Shown here in pieces: positions 1 through 8,626 of a stretch of 64,000 nucleotides of DNA. The notes beneath the pieces are model-generated. The model did no database searches. It was given only the letters and a program-made list of their open reading frames with translations, and had not been told where the DNA came from. The DNA comes from an uncultured Bacilli bacterium (GTDB lineage Bacteria > Bacillota_I > Bacilli_A > RF39 > UBA660). The stretch's first letter is position 1, and each line of letters opens with the position of its first letter. The position numbers and the translations under genes are program-made. Where the stretch lies: NCBI GenBank assembly GCA_934167885.1, contig CAKPMB010000005.1:20825-84824 (forward strand), given 5' to 3'.

Positions 1-2
1 TT

Positions 3-725
3 GATAATACGCATCCGCTTAAAAAATTATATATTGATAAAATTAGAGAAAGTGTTTATGAGATAGATAAATTACGTGATGTTGATAATATTACTAGTGC
101 TTTTATGAATGTTGAAGAAATAAAGAATGCTTATTTGTCAGATGTTTTTCCGGATAAAGGCGAAGTCATTATTACTTTGGATGCTCGTGATGAACTTTAT
201 AACAAGGTTTTGCATGAAATAATAAATATTGATATCACTAATAAAAAAGAAGTTTTGAGATTATTCCAAGATTATAATACTGCAAAGTGTGAATACGATC
301 AGATTAAATATGCTTTAAAAATGGTAAAGCAAACTGGTTATGGTGTAGCCTCACCAACACTTTCTGATATGCATTTGGATACTCCGGAAATTACTAAACA
401 GGGCACGAGATTTGGTGTTAAATTAAAAGCATCTGCGCCATCTATTCATATGATTAGAGTTGACGTTAATAGCACTTTTGAACCAATCATAGGTAGTGAA
501 ATACAGAGTAGGGAACTTATTAATTATTTGATGAAAGATTATGAAAGTGATCCTAGTAGTATTTGGAAAAGTGAGATATTTGGCCGAAGTTTAGATGTCA
601 TTGTGCAAGAAGGCATTCAATCAAAAATTAGTTTAATGCCTGATAATGTTCGTTTTAAATTACAACAAACATTAACTAAAATTGTAAATAGGGGTAGTGG
701 TAATTTAATAGCTATTGTTTTATAG
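3..725 (+). CDS. spoIVA: Stage IV sporulation protein A, C-terminal part (5' end outside window)
   Basis: SpoIVA is the ATP-hydrolysing scaffold that polymerises around the forespore and anchors the spore coat. The reading frame is open from base 3, so the N-terminal GTPase-like domain lies outside the window. What is present is the middle and C-terminal region. The stretch around RFGVKLKASAPSIHMIRVD, the following PIIGSE, the IFG near IWKSEIFGRSL and the terminal GSGNLIAIVL match Bacillus SpoIVA closely from memory. The internal ATG at 105 is not the start, because the sequence before it continues the same protein. With sigK, spoIIM and ylbD elsewhere in the window, this indicates real endospore formation. 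Confidence 0.93.
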   Translation, partial: DNTHPLKKLYIDKIRESVYEIDKLRDVDNITSAFMNVEEIKNAYLSDVFPDKGEVIITLDARDELYNKVLHEIINIDITNKKEVLRLFQDYNTAKCEYDQIKYALKMVKQTGYGVASPTLSDMHLDTPEITKQGTRFGVKLKASAPSIHMIRVDVNSTFEPIIGSEIQSRELINYLMKDYESDPSSIWKSEIFGRSLDVIVQEGIQSKISLMPDNVRFKLQQTLTKIVNRGSGNLIAIVL

Positions 726-838
726 TTACATATTGCAATTAAGATTTTAATGTGATACTATTAAGTTAGTTTTGATTTATTAATATTCTCTTTCCTTTCG
801 AAAAAAATATTTAATTAATCAAGGAAAGGAGAGAAATT

Positions 839-1009
839 ATGGAATTTCAAGATAAGACAATCGTTTGTAAAGAATGTGGCAAAGAATTTTTATTTACTGC
901 TGGAGAACAAAAGTTCTACAAAGAAAAAGATATTCAAAATGAACCACAAAGATGTAAAGAATGCCGTGAAAAGAGAAAAGCAGCATTTAATAATAAGAAG
1001 TCAAAATAA
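839..1009 (+). CDS. Small zinc-ribbon protein (zf-trcl-like)
   Basis: A 56-residue protein with two CxxC pairs (CKEC near residues 10-13 and CKEC near 39-42) separated by a short basic-aromatic region and followed by a lysine-rich tail. This is the pattern of the small 'probable zinc-binding' family common in Firmicutes, whose function is unknown. The start is set by a strong ribosome site, AAGGAAAGGAGAG, ending 4-5 nt before ATG. A perfect hairpin terminator follows 2 nt after the stop, so it is a single-gene unit. A metal-binding, nucleic-acid-related role is inference. Confidence 0.8.
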   Translation: MEFQDKTIVCKECGKEFLFTAGEQKFYKEKDIQNEPQRCKECREKRKAAFNNKKSK

Positions 1010-1010
1010 T

Positions 1011-1040
1011 AAACAGGTTGAGTTAATTTCAACCTGTTTT
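1011..1040 (+). terminator. Hairpin terminator after the zinc-ribbon gene
   Basis: An 11-bp perfect stem (1011-1021 with 1029-1039; AAACAGGTTGA and its complement) around a 7-nt loop. It starts right after the stop codon. The T-tract is short, so termination strength is uncertain. Confidence 0.7.
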
Positions 1041-1081
1041 ACATTGTTATAAATTAAAATAAATTTTTTTTAATAAAAGGG

Positions 1082-1110
1082 TTGCTTTTAAAAATTTATT
1101 AAGTTATAAT
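1082..1110 (+). promoter_or_regulatory. Sigma-A promoter for ncRNA copy A
   Basis: TTGCTT at 1082-1087, a 17-nt spacer, then a perfect TATAAT at 1105-1110. The predicted start at about 1117 is the G of GCTTAGATGAT, the first block shared with copy B. Copy B has the same -35 and the same spacer length. Confidence 0.85.
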
Positions 1111-1116
1111 AAAGAT

Positions 1117-1508
1117 GCTTAGATGATATGAGGATGTAGAAATCGATGACAATATTTTATAAGTGTTTATTATAGTGATGGACTCGGTAATACTTGATAA
1201 AATTGTTGTTTATCTAATACCTTTTGGTATTTTCAATCTTTTATGATTGCGTTGCTTTTTAGCAACTGTGCTTATGCACTTTTCTATAATTCTTGAGGGA
1301 AAAGAAAAAACTGTACACAGGTTGTATAGAATCTATCGCCACTAAGTATAACAATTGTTTGTGAGAAAGAAAACTCAAAAGATTTAATGGTTGTTGTGAA
1401 TACTGATAATATTCATTTAAAATTTATGTTAATTGATTTTGATATAAATGGTTACAACTTTTTCTAAACTAGAGACAATATACTTTATCAGAGCGTATTG
1501 TTTTTTTA
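1117..1508 (+). ncRNA. Structured non-coding RNA, tandem copy A (about 390 nt, class not identified)
   Basis: No plausible reading frame exists here, but the segment has its own promoter, an intrinsic terminator (stem 1475-1481 with 1495-1501, then T7) and extended similarity to copy B at 1577-1986. Shared blocks are the 5' end GCTTAGATGAT, ATCGCC followed by CTA and ATAACAATTGTTT, a TGAG/CTCA hairpin (1362-1377), a hairpin with loop CTGATAA (1397-1415), ACAACTTTTTCTAAACT and the terminator. Predicted pairings: TTAGA 1119-1123 with TCTAA 1463-1467 closes the 5' and 3' ends, and GGTTGT 1389-1394 pairs with ACAACT 1454-1459. Four small hairpins in a row occupy 1216-1279. The CTGATAA loop is complementary over 7 nt to TTATCAG (1485-1491) in the terminator loop. 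It is not tmRNA, RNase P RNA, 6S or a T-box by any motif I can see. Confidence 0.8.
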
Positions 1509-1541
1509 TTAAAATTTTTTTCAAAAAAATTAAAAAAACTA

Positions 1542-1570
1542 TTGCTTTTTTAATAATGATATTATATACT
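1542..1570 (+). promoter_or_regulatory. Sigma-A promoter for ncRNA copy B
   Basis: TTGCTT at 1542-1547, a 17-nt spacer and TATACT at 1565-1570. The predicted start at about 1577 falls on the same G of GCTTAGATGAT as in copy A, so the two RNAs are separate transcription units. Confidence 0.82.
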
Positions 1571-1576
1571 TATATT

Positions 1577-1986
1577 GCTTAGATGATAAGAAATCAAACG
1601 AGCATTAGTTATTTTGCTTTTATTGACTAATTATTTTAGTCACGTGTATCCTCTTTTATTGTCGATACCTGTATGTTTTACATACTAATAGTCTTTGGAC
1701 TATTGTTGCATTATGCAACTAGTGTTACTTTGGTAATGCTTATGGCATTATAATTTATATGCTATGTCTATTCTTATTCTTTGGTAAGAAAAGTCATATG
1801 TGGTGTATGATCATTATCGCCTCTAGGCATAACAATTGTTTATGAGAAAGTAAACTCAAATGATAGGTAGTTGTAGTAAATACTGATAATATTTATTAAT
1901 ATTTGTATTGGTTAGTTCTAATATAAATTGTCACAACTTTTTCTAAACTCGATTCAATATGCTTTATCAGAGTATATTGTTTTTTG
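1577..1986 (+). ncRNA. Structured non-coding RNA, tandem copy B (about 410 nt, class not identified)
   Basis: Homologue of copy A. The sequence-conserved blocks lie at the 5' end and in the 3' third; the middle keeps only the style of a run of short hairpins: GTATG/CATAC 1671-1685, AATAGTC/GACTATT 1687-1704, GTTGC/GCAAC 1705-1719, then GTTAC/GTAAT. Paired changes support the fold. The CTGATAA hairpin has stem TAAATA/TATTTA here (1877-1895) against TGAATA/TATTCA in copy A. The terminator stem CAATAT/ATATTG (1955-1979) replaces a U-G pair of copy A by U-A. Loop CTGATAA (1883-1889) again complements TTATCAG (1964-1970). TTAGA 1579-1583 can pair with TCTAA 1942-1946. Confidence 0.8.
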
Positions 1987-2038
1987 TTGTATTACTTTCT
2001 TTTTATAAATATAAATGTTATAATAAAAAAGGTGAAGT

Positions 2039-4066
2039 ATGAAAAGGGTATTTAATAAATTTAAGAATAATGCTTGTAGTTGTTTTAAAAGGACTACAAC
2101 TAAGATAAATAATTTTTTTAAAGAAAAAAATAAGAAACAAAAAATAATTTCATTATTGAAAAAAGTTCATAATTTTCTAAAGGATAAAAACGTTTATTTC
2201 ATGATTTTATGTATTATTCCATTTATTGCTATGGATATTACTTTGAGAATTTATGGACACGATGTTACCATTTATCCAGTATATAGTTTTGCACCACGCT
2301 TTTTCTCACTAGCATATATAATTTTGTTAATTGGACTAACCTTTAATATGCGTAAGCGTTTTAATAAGATGGTATATGTAAGTTTTTACTTATTTTTTCT
2401 AATTATGTTTTTAGTCCATGGGGTTTATTATAGTGCCACAAATAATTATTTTGACTTTTCGATGCTTGGTTTAGCGAGTGAAGGAAGTTCTTATATGATA
2501 GATGTTATCAAGAATTGCAATGTAACTATATATATCATTTTTGTAATATTGTTGATAATGCTGGGCTTTTTAATTAAATTTTTTCCTAAAAAAGATTTAT
2601 ATAATAAAAAAGGCATTATTATAACCATTATCATTTTCCTTTGTATGCATTTAATTTCTAAGGAGGCGTTAGGACGCGCTAATTTTGAACTTACATGGGA
2701 TACATGGCGAACTCCTCGTAATATTTATAATAATTTTAATGATACTAATAAATGTATGGCTATTTCAGGTTTTTATGAGTATACTTTTAGGGACATATAC
2801 ATTAATTTTATTAAACCTAAAGAGAAGAAGAATGAAACAGAGAATAATTTTTTATTGGATGTTTTTGGTGAGAATAATGATAGTTATTCTAAAAATTCAT
2901 GGACTGGCAAGTTTAAAGATAAAAATGTTATTTTCTTACAAATGGAAGGTATTGATAATTGGCTATTAACTAAAGACATTATGCCTAATACATATGCTCT
3001 TCTTAATAATTCCATTAATTTTACTAACCACTATTCATTTTATAATGGTGGAGGTAGCACTTTTAATAGTGAATTTGCAGTTAATGTAGGCTATATGACA
3101 CCGTGGACATATCCACAAAATGCTTATTCATTAAATAAAAATGATTTTCCTTATTCTCTTGCTAACTTATTAAAGACTAAAGATTATGATATTAAAGCCT
3201 TTCATATGAATAGTAGTGAATACTATAGTCGAGGTATTAATTATCAAAACTGGGGTTATGATCGTTATTTTGGTCTTAAAGATTTAGGAGATTATAGTGA
3301 TTCATCGTATGAATTAGACAGAGAGTTGATACTTAATCAAACGTTTTATGATGAAATGTTTAAACAACCTGGTAAATTTGCTAATTATATTATTACTTAT
3401 AGTAATCACTTACCATTTTCTACAACGAAAGGTGTATGTCGCAAGTTGTTAAATATTGATTATGAAAAAGAAATGACTGGCATGACTTCGCATGAAAAAG
3501 ATGAGTTTATTGCAAGTTTAAATTATACGGAAGAGGCTTGCATTAAAAGACAAGCTAAGGAAACTGATTATATGGTGTCTTTGCTTATTAAGGCTTTAAA
3601 AGATAACGATTTATATAATAATACGGTTATTGTAGCATATGCCGATCATTATTTATATACGGTGTCAGATGATGATATATTAAAAAATAATGGTAAAGAT
3701 GTTGATAGTAATTTAGTTAATAAAACACCATTCTTTATATGGAGTGCCGGTATGAAGCCAACAACAGTTACTAAAGTTACTAGTCAATTAAATATTTTAC
3801 CTACCGTTTTAAATTTATTTGGTATTGAATATAATGAGAAATGGTATGTTATGCAAGATGCCTTATCTAAAAATTATCAAGGTGTAGCAATCTTTAGTGA
3901 TTTGTCGTGGTATGATGGCAATGTTTATGTTGTAGATGGCGCTGTTAAAAATGGTAAAAAAATAACGGATGCTAATCTTGAAAAGAAAAACAATTTAGTT
4001 GAATATTTGGTTAAAAAGAATGATTTAGTTTTAAAATATGATTATTTTAAAGATATTGCTAATTAA
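2039..4066 (+). CDS. LtaS-like phosphoglycerol transferase (sulfatase superfamily)
   Basis: A 675-residue membrane enzyme of the lipoteichoic-acid-synthase type. It probably transfers glycerol phosphate (or another phospho-polyol) from a phospholipid to a surface polymer outside the membrane. After a basic N-terminus come about five hydrophobic segments (roughly residues 50-210), then an extracellular alkaline-phosphatase-like domain. Visible active-site signatures are the metal-binding Glu in FLQMEGID, the nucleophile Thr in GGGSTFNSEFA, the His in ITYSNHLPF and the Asp-His pair in AYADHYLY. The start follows an extended -10 box (TGTTATAAT, 2016-2024) and GGTGAA 2 nt before ATG, so the 5' UTR is very short. 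The exact polymer product cannot be read from sequence. Confidence 0.88.
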   Translation: MKRVFNKFKNNACSCFKRTTTKINNFFKEKNKKQKIISLLKKVHNFLKDKNVYFMILCIIPFIAMDITLRIYGHDVTIYPVYSFAPRFFSLAYIILLIGLTFNMRKRFNKMVYVSFYLFFLIMFLVHGVYYSATNNYFDFSMLGLASEGSSYMIDVIKNCNVTIYIIFVILLIMLGFLIKFFPKKDLYNKKGIIITIIIFLCMHLISKEALGRANFELTWDTWRTPRNIYNNFNDTNKCMAISGFYEYTFRDIYINFIKPKEKKNETENNFLLDVFGENNDSYSKNSWTGKFKDKNVIFLQMEGIDNWLLTKDIMPNTYALLNNSINFTNHYSFYNGGGSTFNSEFAVNVGYMTPWTYPQNAYSLNKNDFPYSLANLLKTKDYDIKAFHMNSSEYYSRGINYQNWGYDRYFGLKDLGDYSDSSYELDRELILNQTFYDEMFKQPGKFANYIITYSNHLPFSTTKGVCRKLLNIDYEKEMTGMTSHEKDEFIASLNYTEEACIKRQAKETDYMVSLLIKALKDNDLYNNTVIVAYADHYLYTVSDDDILKNNGKDVDSNLVNKTPFFIWSAGMKPTTVTKVTSQLNILPTVLNLFGIEYNEKWYVMQDALSKNYQGVAIFSDLSWYDGNVYVVDGAVKNGKKITDANLEKKNNLVEYLVKKNDLVLKYDYFKDIAN

Positions 4067-4085
4067 TTTGTGTTAAAGAAAAAAA

Positions 4086-4120
4086 CATATATAAATTTTG
4101 AGGTTATATATGCTTTTTTT
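4086..4120. terminator. Bidirectional terminator between ltaS-like gene and rdgB
   Basis: CATATATAA at 4086-4094 pairs with TTATATATG at 4104-4112. An A-run lies on the left and a T-run on the right, so both converging genes can use it. Confidence 0.75.
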
Positions 4121-4688
4121 ATAATGAATTGTTGGTATTCTTTTGTATTCTTTCTAATAAATCCTTACATGCTAGGTATCTAGCACTAATAGTATTCTTT
4201 TCTTCACTCGTTAAGGATGAAATGACTTGACCATTTTCTAATCTAAAGATCTTATCAAATCCAAAACCATTTCCTTCATATATTTTATCGGTTATTGTTC
4301 CTAATAATTCTCCCATACCAGTAATGGTGTTCTTACCATCATAATAAACTAATACACAAACTGCTTTAATTCGTTTGTCACTTATATTTTGACACTTTTC
4401 AATGAAAAGCATATTTCTTTTAGTATCATCGTCACAAATTCGTTTAGTCATTACACCAGGCCAATTATTTAAGCCTAAAATTTCTAAACCAGAGTCATCA
4501 GCGATAGTTGGGATTTTAGTTAACTTAAAAATTTTTTTAGCTTTCTTAAGAGCATTATCAAAATAAGTTTTGCCGTCTTCCTTAACATCAACTTCTATTT
4601 TAACATCCTTTAATGAAAGTATTTGATAGTCTTTAAAAATTTTTCTAATTTCATTCAACTTGTTTTGATTATTGCTTGCAAATATCAT
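4119..4688 (-). CDS. rdgB: Non-canonical purine NTP pyrophosphatase (RdgB/HAM1 family)
   Basis: Hydrolyses dITP, XTP and similar damaged purine nucleotides to monophosphates, keeping them out of DNA and RNA. Family landmarks are the N-terminal FASNNQNKLNEI nucleotide loop, ADDSGLEI (catalytic Asp pair), GNGFGFDKIF and the C-terminal SARYLA. At about 189 residues it has the usual length. The start is the ATG at 4688-4686, preceded on the minus strand by AGGTGAT and 4 nt. The GTG inside that ribosome site would add three residues and is unlikely. It is one of the few host genes on the minus strand and converges on the ltaS-like gene. Confidence 0.92.
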   Translation of the reverse strand: MIFASNNQNKLNEIRKIFKDYQILSLKDVKIEVDVKEDGKTYFDNALKKAKKIFKLTKIPTIADDSGLEILGLNNWPGVMTKRICDDDTKRNMLFIEKCQNISDKRIKAVCVLVYYDGKNTITGMGELLGTITDKIYEGNGFGFDKIFRLENGQVISSLTSEEKNTISARYLACKDLLERIQKNTNNSL

Positions 4689-4764
4689 TTTTATCACCTG
4701 TTAAATTATATCATGACAGTTTACATTTTAAAAGATAAATTATATAATGATAATGGTGATATAT

Positions 4765-6108
4765 GTGTTTAATGATAATAAAGTGTTGATCCTTGGAATG
4801 GCTCGAAGTGGCTTTGATGCCGCCTTAATTTTACTAAAACGTGGCAATAAGGTTTTAATTAGTGATTCGAAGGCGGAAAGTGAATTTGATAGTGATAAAA
4901 TTCTTCGTTTAAAAAATGCTGGTTGTTTATTTAATTTTGGCAATCAAAATGCCAATATTCTTGACGATTCTTTTGATTATGTTATTAAAAGTCCTGGTAT
5001 CAGAGAGGATAATTCGGTTGTTGCTAGGGCGCATGTCATGAAGATTCCAGTTATTAACGAAGTGGAACTAGCTTATAGACTGTTACCTAAAAATGTATCC
5101 ATAATCGCTATTACTGGCACAAATGGTAAAACTACGACAACAACATTAACATATGAAATTTTGCATGCTTATTATAAGGATAGGGTGCATTTAGCAGGGA
5201 ATATTGGTTATCCTTTATGTGGAATTTTAAATGATATTAAAGAAAATGACATTTTGGTTATGGAAATTAGTTGCCAACAAAGTGTTAATTTGTTTGAATT
5301 TCATCCACATATTGCTTTAATGACTAATCTTAGTGAAGCTCATATCGATTTTTTTGGTAGCTATGAAAAATATAAAGAGACGAAGGCTAAGATGTTTTAC
5401 AATGAAACAAGCGACGATATTGCTATAATGAATGCTGATAATATAGATGTTATGAAAACGCTTGATAAAATTAAGGCTCAAAAACTTTATTTTTCTAATA
5501 CAAGTTTAACGGATGGTTATTTAAAGGATGATGGTCTTTATTATAAGGGCGAAAAAATTATGGATGATAGTGTTATTAAAATTCCTGGCAAACATAATCG
5601 TGAGAATATTTTAGCGTCATCGATGATAGCGAAATTAATGGGTGTTAGTAATGAAGTTATATGCGATGTTGTTGGTAGCTTTAGAGGTGTAAGACACCGT
5701 CTTGAATATATAAATACTAAGAATGGTGTTATGTATTATAATGACACAGAAGCAACAAACATCAAGTGCACCCAGATTGCACTATCGTCGTTTAAAAAGC
5801 CTATTATTGTTATCTTAGGTGGCTTAGAACGTGGTCAAGATTTTTATGAATTAAAAAATTATATGGGCAATGTTAAAGCTATTTTAGCTATTGGCGAATG
5901 TCGTCAAAGAGTTGTAGAGTTTGGTAATAGTCAAAAAATTCCAACCTTTGCTTATGAAAAATTGCATGATGCCTTTGCTAAAATTAAAGATATATCAAGT
6001 TCAGGGGATGTTGTGTTATTAAGCCCTGCTTCAGCTTCATGGGATCAATATCATGAATGTGAAGAGCGTGGCGATGAGTTTAGAGACTTAGTTAATAAGT
6101 TAAAATAG
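4765..6108 (+). CDS. murD: UDP-N-acetylmuramoylalanine--D-glutamate ligase
   Basis: Cytoplasmic ATP-dependent ligase adding D-glutamate to UDP-MurNAc-L-Ala in peptidoglycan precursor synthesis. It has an N-terminal nucleotide-sugar domain (VLILGMARSGFDA), a central ATP site (ITGTNGKTTTT), the carbamylated-lysine region and the C-terminal domain (YYNDTEATN, ILGGLERGQDF). The length of about 447 residues is typical. I favour the GTG at 4765, four bases after the ribosome site GGTGAT (4755-4760). In-frame ATGs at 4747 and 4753 overlap the -10 box (TATAAT 4743-4748) or the ribosome site. murI in the same window supplies its D-glutamate. Confidence 0.93.
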   Translation: MFNDNKVLILGMARSGFDAALILLKRGNKVLISDSKAESEFDSDKILRLKNAGCLFNFGNQNANILDDSFDYVIKSPGIREDNSVVARAHVMKIPVINEVELAYRLLPKNVSIIAITGTNGKTTTTTLTYEILHAYYKDRVHLAGNIGYPLCGILNDIKENDILVMEISCQQSVNLFEFHPHIALMTNLSEAHIDFFGSYEKYKETKAKMFYNETSDDIAIMNADNIDVMKTLDKIKAQKLYFSNTSLTDGYLKDDGLYYKGEKIMDDSVIKIPGKHNRENILASSMIAKLMGVSNEVICDVVGSFRGVRHRLEYINTKNGVMYYNDTEATNIKCTQIALSSFKKPIIVILGGLERGQDFYELKNYMGNVKAILAIGECRQRVVEFGNSQKIPTFAYEKLHDAFAKIKDISSSGDVVLLSPASASWDQYHECEERGDEFRDLVNKLK

Positions 6109-6121
6109 AAAGGAAAAATAT

Positions 6122-7357
6122 ATGAGAATAAGAGATGTAAAAGGACGCGAAATATTAGATTCGCGTGGTAATCCAACAGTTGAAGTTGATGTTATTTTGG
6201 AAAATGGGGTAATGGGAAGAGCTTGTGTTCCATCAGGTGCTTCCACTGGAGAACGTGAGGCTTTGGAACTTCGTGATGGTGGTCCTCGTTATTTAGGTAA
6301 AGGGGTTTTGAAGGCTGTTTCAAACGTTAATGGTCCATTACGCGAAGCTGTTATTGGGCTAGAAGCAAGTGATCAAAAATTAATTGATGAAACAATGATT
6401 AAATTAGATGGCACTAAGAATAAAAGTAAATATGGAGCTAATGCTATTTTAGGTATCAGTATGGCTTGTATGCATGCAAGTGCTAAAAATGCTAATGTGC
6501 CTCTTCATGAATATATTGGAGCGGGTGATATTATGCCACGACCAATGATGAACATTATTAATGGCGGAAGTCATGCTGATAACGTTTTAGATTTTCAAGA
6601 ATATATGATTATTCCAAAACGCGATACTATTAAAGAAACTTTACGAGTTGCAAGTGAAGTATTTCATACGTTGAAAAAAATATTAAAAGAAAAACATTTA
6701 TCAACTGGCGTTGGTGATGAAGGTGGTTTTGCCCCTGATTTACCAAATAATGAAGAAGCTCTTAAATTAATAATCGAAGCTACTATTAAAGCAGGATATA
6801 CACCAGGTTTGGATGTATCAATTGCCCTAGATGTGGCTGCTAGTGAATTTTATAAAGATGGCAAATATGTTTTAGCAAGTGAAAATCGTAGTTTAACAAC
6901 GGATGAATTAATTAATTATTACGAAGAACTTGTAACTAAATATCCTATTATATCAATTGAAGATCCTGTTGATGAGAATGATTGGGAAGGTTTTAGAAAA
7001 GTTACTGAACGTCTTGGTGATAAAATTCAATTAGTTGGTGATGATTTATTTGTAACTAATAAAGAATGCTTACAAAAAGGTATTGAAAATCATGCTGGTA
7101 ATGCTATTTTGTTGAAAGTTAATCAAATTGGCACAATTACGGAAACTCTTGAAACTATTGAATTAGCAAGAGCTTACAATTATAAAACAATTATTTCACA
7201 TCGTAGTGGTGAAACTGAAGATACAACAATTGCCTCAATGGCTGTTGGTTTAAATATTGGTCAAATAAAAACGGGTTCTATTTCAAGAACAGACAGAATT
7301 TGTAAGTATAATGAACTTATAAGAATTGGGGAAGAATTAGAGGAAAAAAGAAAGTAG
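6122..7357 (+). CDS. eno: Enolase
   Basis: Converts 2-phosphoglycerate to phosphoenolpyruvate in glycolysis. The protein begins with the near-invariant RDVKGREILDSRGNPTVEVD and contains GASTGEREALELRDG, NGGSHADN, GVGDEGGFAPD, SIEDPVDENDW, the LVGDDLFVTN metal site, LLKVNQIGT and the SHRSGETEDT loop, so all catalytic elements are intact. Its 411 residues are slightly under the usual 425-430. It lies 13 nt after murD, with AAAGGAAA before the ATG, and is followed 7 nt later by an ATP-grasp gene. Confidence 0.97.
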   Translation: MRIRDVKGREILDSRGNPTVEVDVILENGVMGRACVPSGASTGEREALELRDGGPRYLGKGVLKAVSNVNGPLREAVIGLEASDQKLIDETMIKLDGTKNKSKYGANAILGISMACMHASAKNANVPLHEYIGAGDIMPRPMMNIINGGSHADNVLDFQEYMIIPKRDTIKETLRVASEVFHTLKKILKEKHLSTGVGDEGGFAPDLPNNEEALKLIIEATIKAGYTPGLDVSIALDVAASEFYKDGKYVLASENRSLTTDELINYYEELVTKYPIISIEDPVDENDWEGFRKVTERLGDKIQLVGDDLFVTNKECLQKGIENHAGNAILLKVNQIGTITETLETIELARAYNYKTIISHRSGETEDTTIASMAVGLNIGQIKTGSISRTDRICKYNELIRIGEELEEKRK

Positions 7358-7364
7358 GGAAGTT

Positions 7365-8264
7365 ATGGGAGAATTTATAAATATAATTAAGAAGATTGCA
7401 AGTGATTTACAAATTAATGTCACTTTCTTATCAGATAATTGGTTAACAGTGTTAGAAAAAAATGGTGTTACGCATTGTATTCAAGGTTATAAATTCCCCT
7501 TAAATGATCATGCTATTGGTAATATCTTAGATGATAAAGGTTTATTTTATGACTTAATGGTTTATAAAAATAATCCTATTATTGAACACAAGGTTATTTT
7601 TAAAAATACCCCTTTTTCTTTAATAGAAGATTATTTTGATGAACATAATGAAAGGATTATTGTTAAAGGAAATATTGGAACTCTTGGCAATGAAGTGTTT
7701 TTAGTTACTGATAAACACGATTTACGCGACAAAGTAACATTATTATTTCAAAGTCAGTTTTCCATTAGTTTATGTCCTTTTTATGATATAGAAATGGAAT
7801 ATCGAATTATTGTATTAAATAATGAAGTTCGCTTAATTTATGGTAAACAAAGACCTATGGTTGTTGGGGATGGCGTGCATAATCTAGAATATCTTGCTAA
7901 ATCATTTAATCAAACATACTATAGTCTTTCTAAAAATATAAACTTTGACAAGGAATATGTTCCTAAATTATCTGAAAAAGTTTTATTAAATTTCCAATTT
8001 AATTTATCCAAAGGAGCGATACCTTTTTTTGATATTGATAGTAATCTTGCAAAATATTTAAGTAATTTTGCTCTTAAAGTAGCGCACGATGCTCATATTA
8101 ATTTTGCAAGCATTGATATCATTAAGACTGTTGATAATAAGTTTTTATTGATGGAAGCGAATAGTGGCGTTATGATGAATAATATCCTTAATCAAGGACC
8201 TATGTATAAAGATATTGCCTATAATATTTACAAGGATGCTATTTCCTTAATGTTTTTTAAATAA
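7365..8264 (+). CDS. ATP-grasp domain ligase of unknown substrate
   Basis: A 299-residue protein with the ATP-grasp core seen in RimK-like, glutathione- and cyanophycin-synthetase ligases. Visible are the lysine and glycine loop IVKGNIGTLGNEVFLV, the EYRIIVLNNEVRLIYGKQRP strand carrying acidic and basic ATP contacts, and the C-terminal metal site IKTVDNKFLLMEANSGVMMNN. Enzymes of this fold join an amine to an acyl phosphate. The N-terminal 80 residues are not recognisable and there is no partner synthetase nearby, so the substrate is open. It starts 7 nt after eno (AGGGAAGTT before ATG) and is probably cotranscribed with murD-eno. Confidence 0.7.
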   Translation: MGEFINIIKKIASDLQINVTFLSDNWLTVLEKNGVTHCIQGYKFPLNDHAIGNILDDKGLFYDLMVYKNNPIIEHKVIFKNTPFSLIEDYFDEHNERIIVKGNIGTLGNEVFLVTDKHDLRDKVTLLFQSQFSISLCPFYDIEMEYRIIVLNNEVRLIYGKQRPMVVGDGVHNLEYLAKSFNQTYYSLSKNINFDKEYVPKLSEKVLLNFQFNLSKGAIPFFDIDSNLAKYLSNFALKVAHDAHINFASIDIIKTVDNKFLLMEANSGVMMNNILNQGPMYKDIAYNIYKDAISLMFFK

Positions 8265-8626
8265 TTTTTGTTTATTTTGTTTAAATTTATATATTTATTA
8301 TTGAATAACTATAAAATTGCGTTTCAAAAAATATAAATAAAATATTTTACACACTGCTTCTTTATAGTTATTTTTTTATTAGACATTATAGTGAAAATAA
8401 GTGTCTATTTACAGTAAATATGTTGTTTTTTAATAATTAACTTTTTAAAAAAATAAAATAATATGATTTCTTTTATTAATAAGGAAAAAATGTTTTTTTA
8501 TGATAAAAAAGATGACATTTAATTGTGACAATATAAAAAAACTTTCGATTTTAAAAATAAAAAACATTGAATAAAAACAGATCCTTTGATATGATTTATT
8601 TAGCATATGAAAGGTAATTAGGCAAG
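8265..8626. promoter_or_regulatory. AT-rich intergenic region with two inverted repeats before the RNR locus
   Basis: No gene is visible. A perfect 12-bp inverted repeat, AATAACTATAAA (8304-8315) and its complement (8361-8372), encloses 45 nt and is followed by a T-run to 8378. This could terminate the murD-eno transcript. A second interrupted inverted repeat (AGACA 8381-8385 with TGTCT 8402-8406) could be an operator for the ribonucleotide reductase genes. I do not see a convincing NrdR box pair. Confidence 0.5.

Noticed and set aside
1117..1986. The two tandem homologous segments as a decayed duplicated gene or IS element.
   Set aside because: No reading frame of useful length exists, no terminal inverted repeats or target duplications are seen, and changes between copies preserve hairpins and terminators.
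8304..8372. A riboswitch in the 360-bp gap before the RNR genes.
   Set aside because: Only simple inverted repeats in AT-rich sequence are seen; no known riboswitch core could be recognised, and there is no T-box or cobalamin motif.
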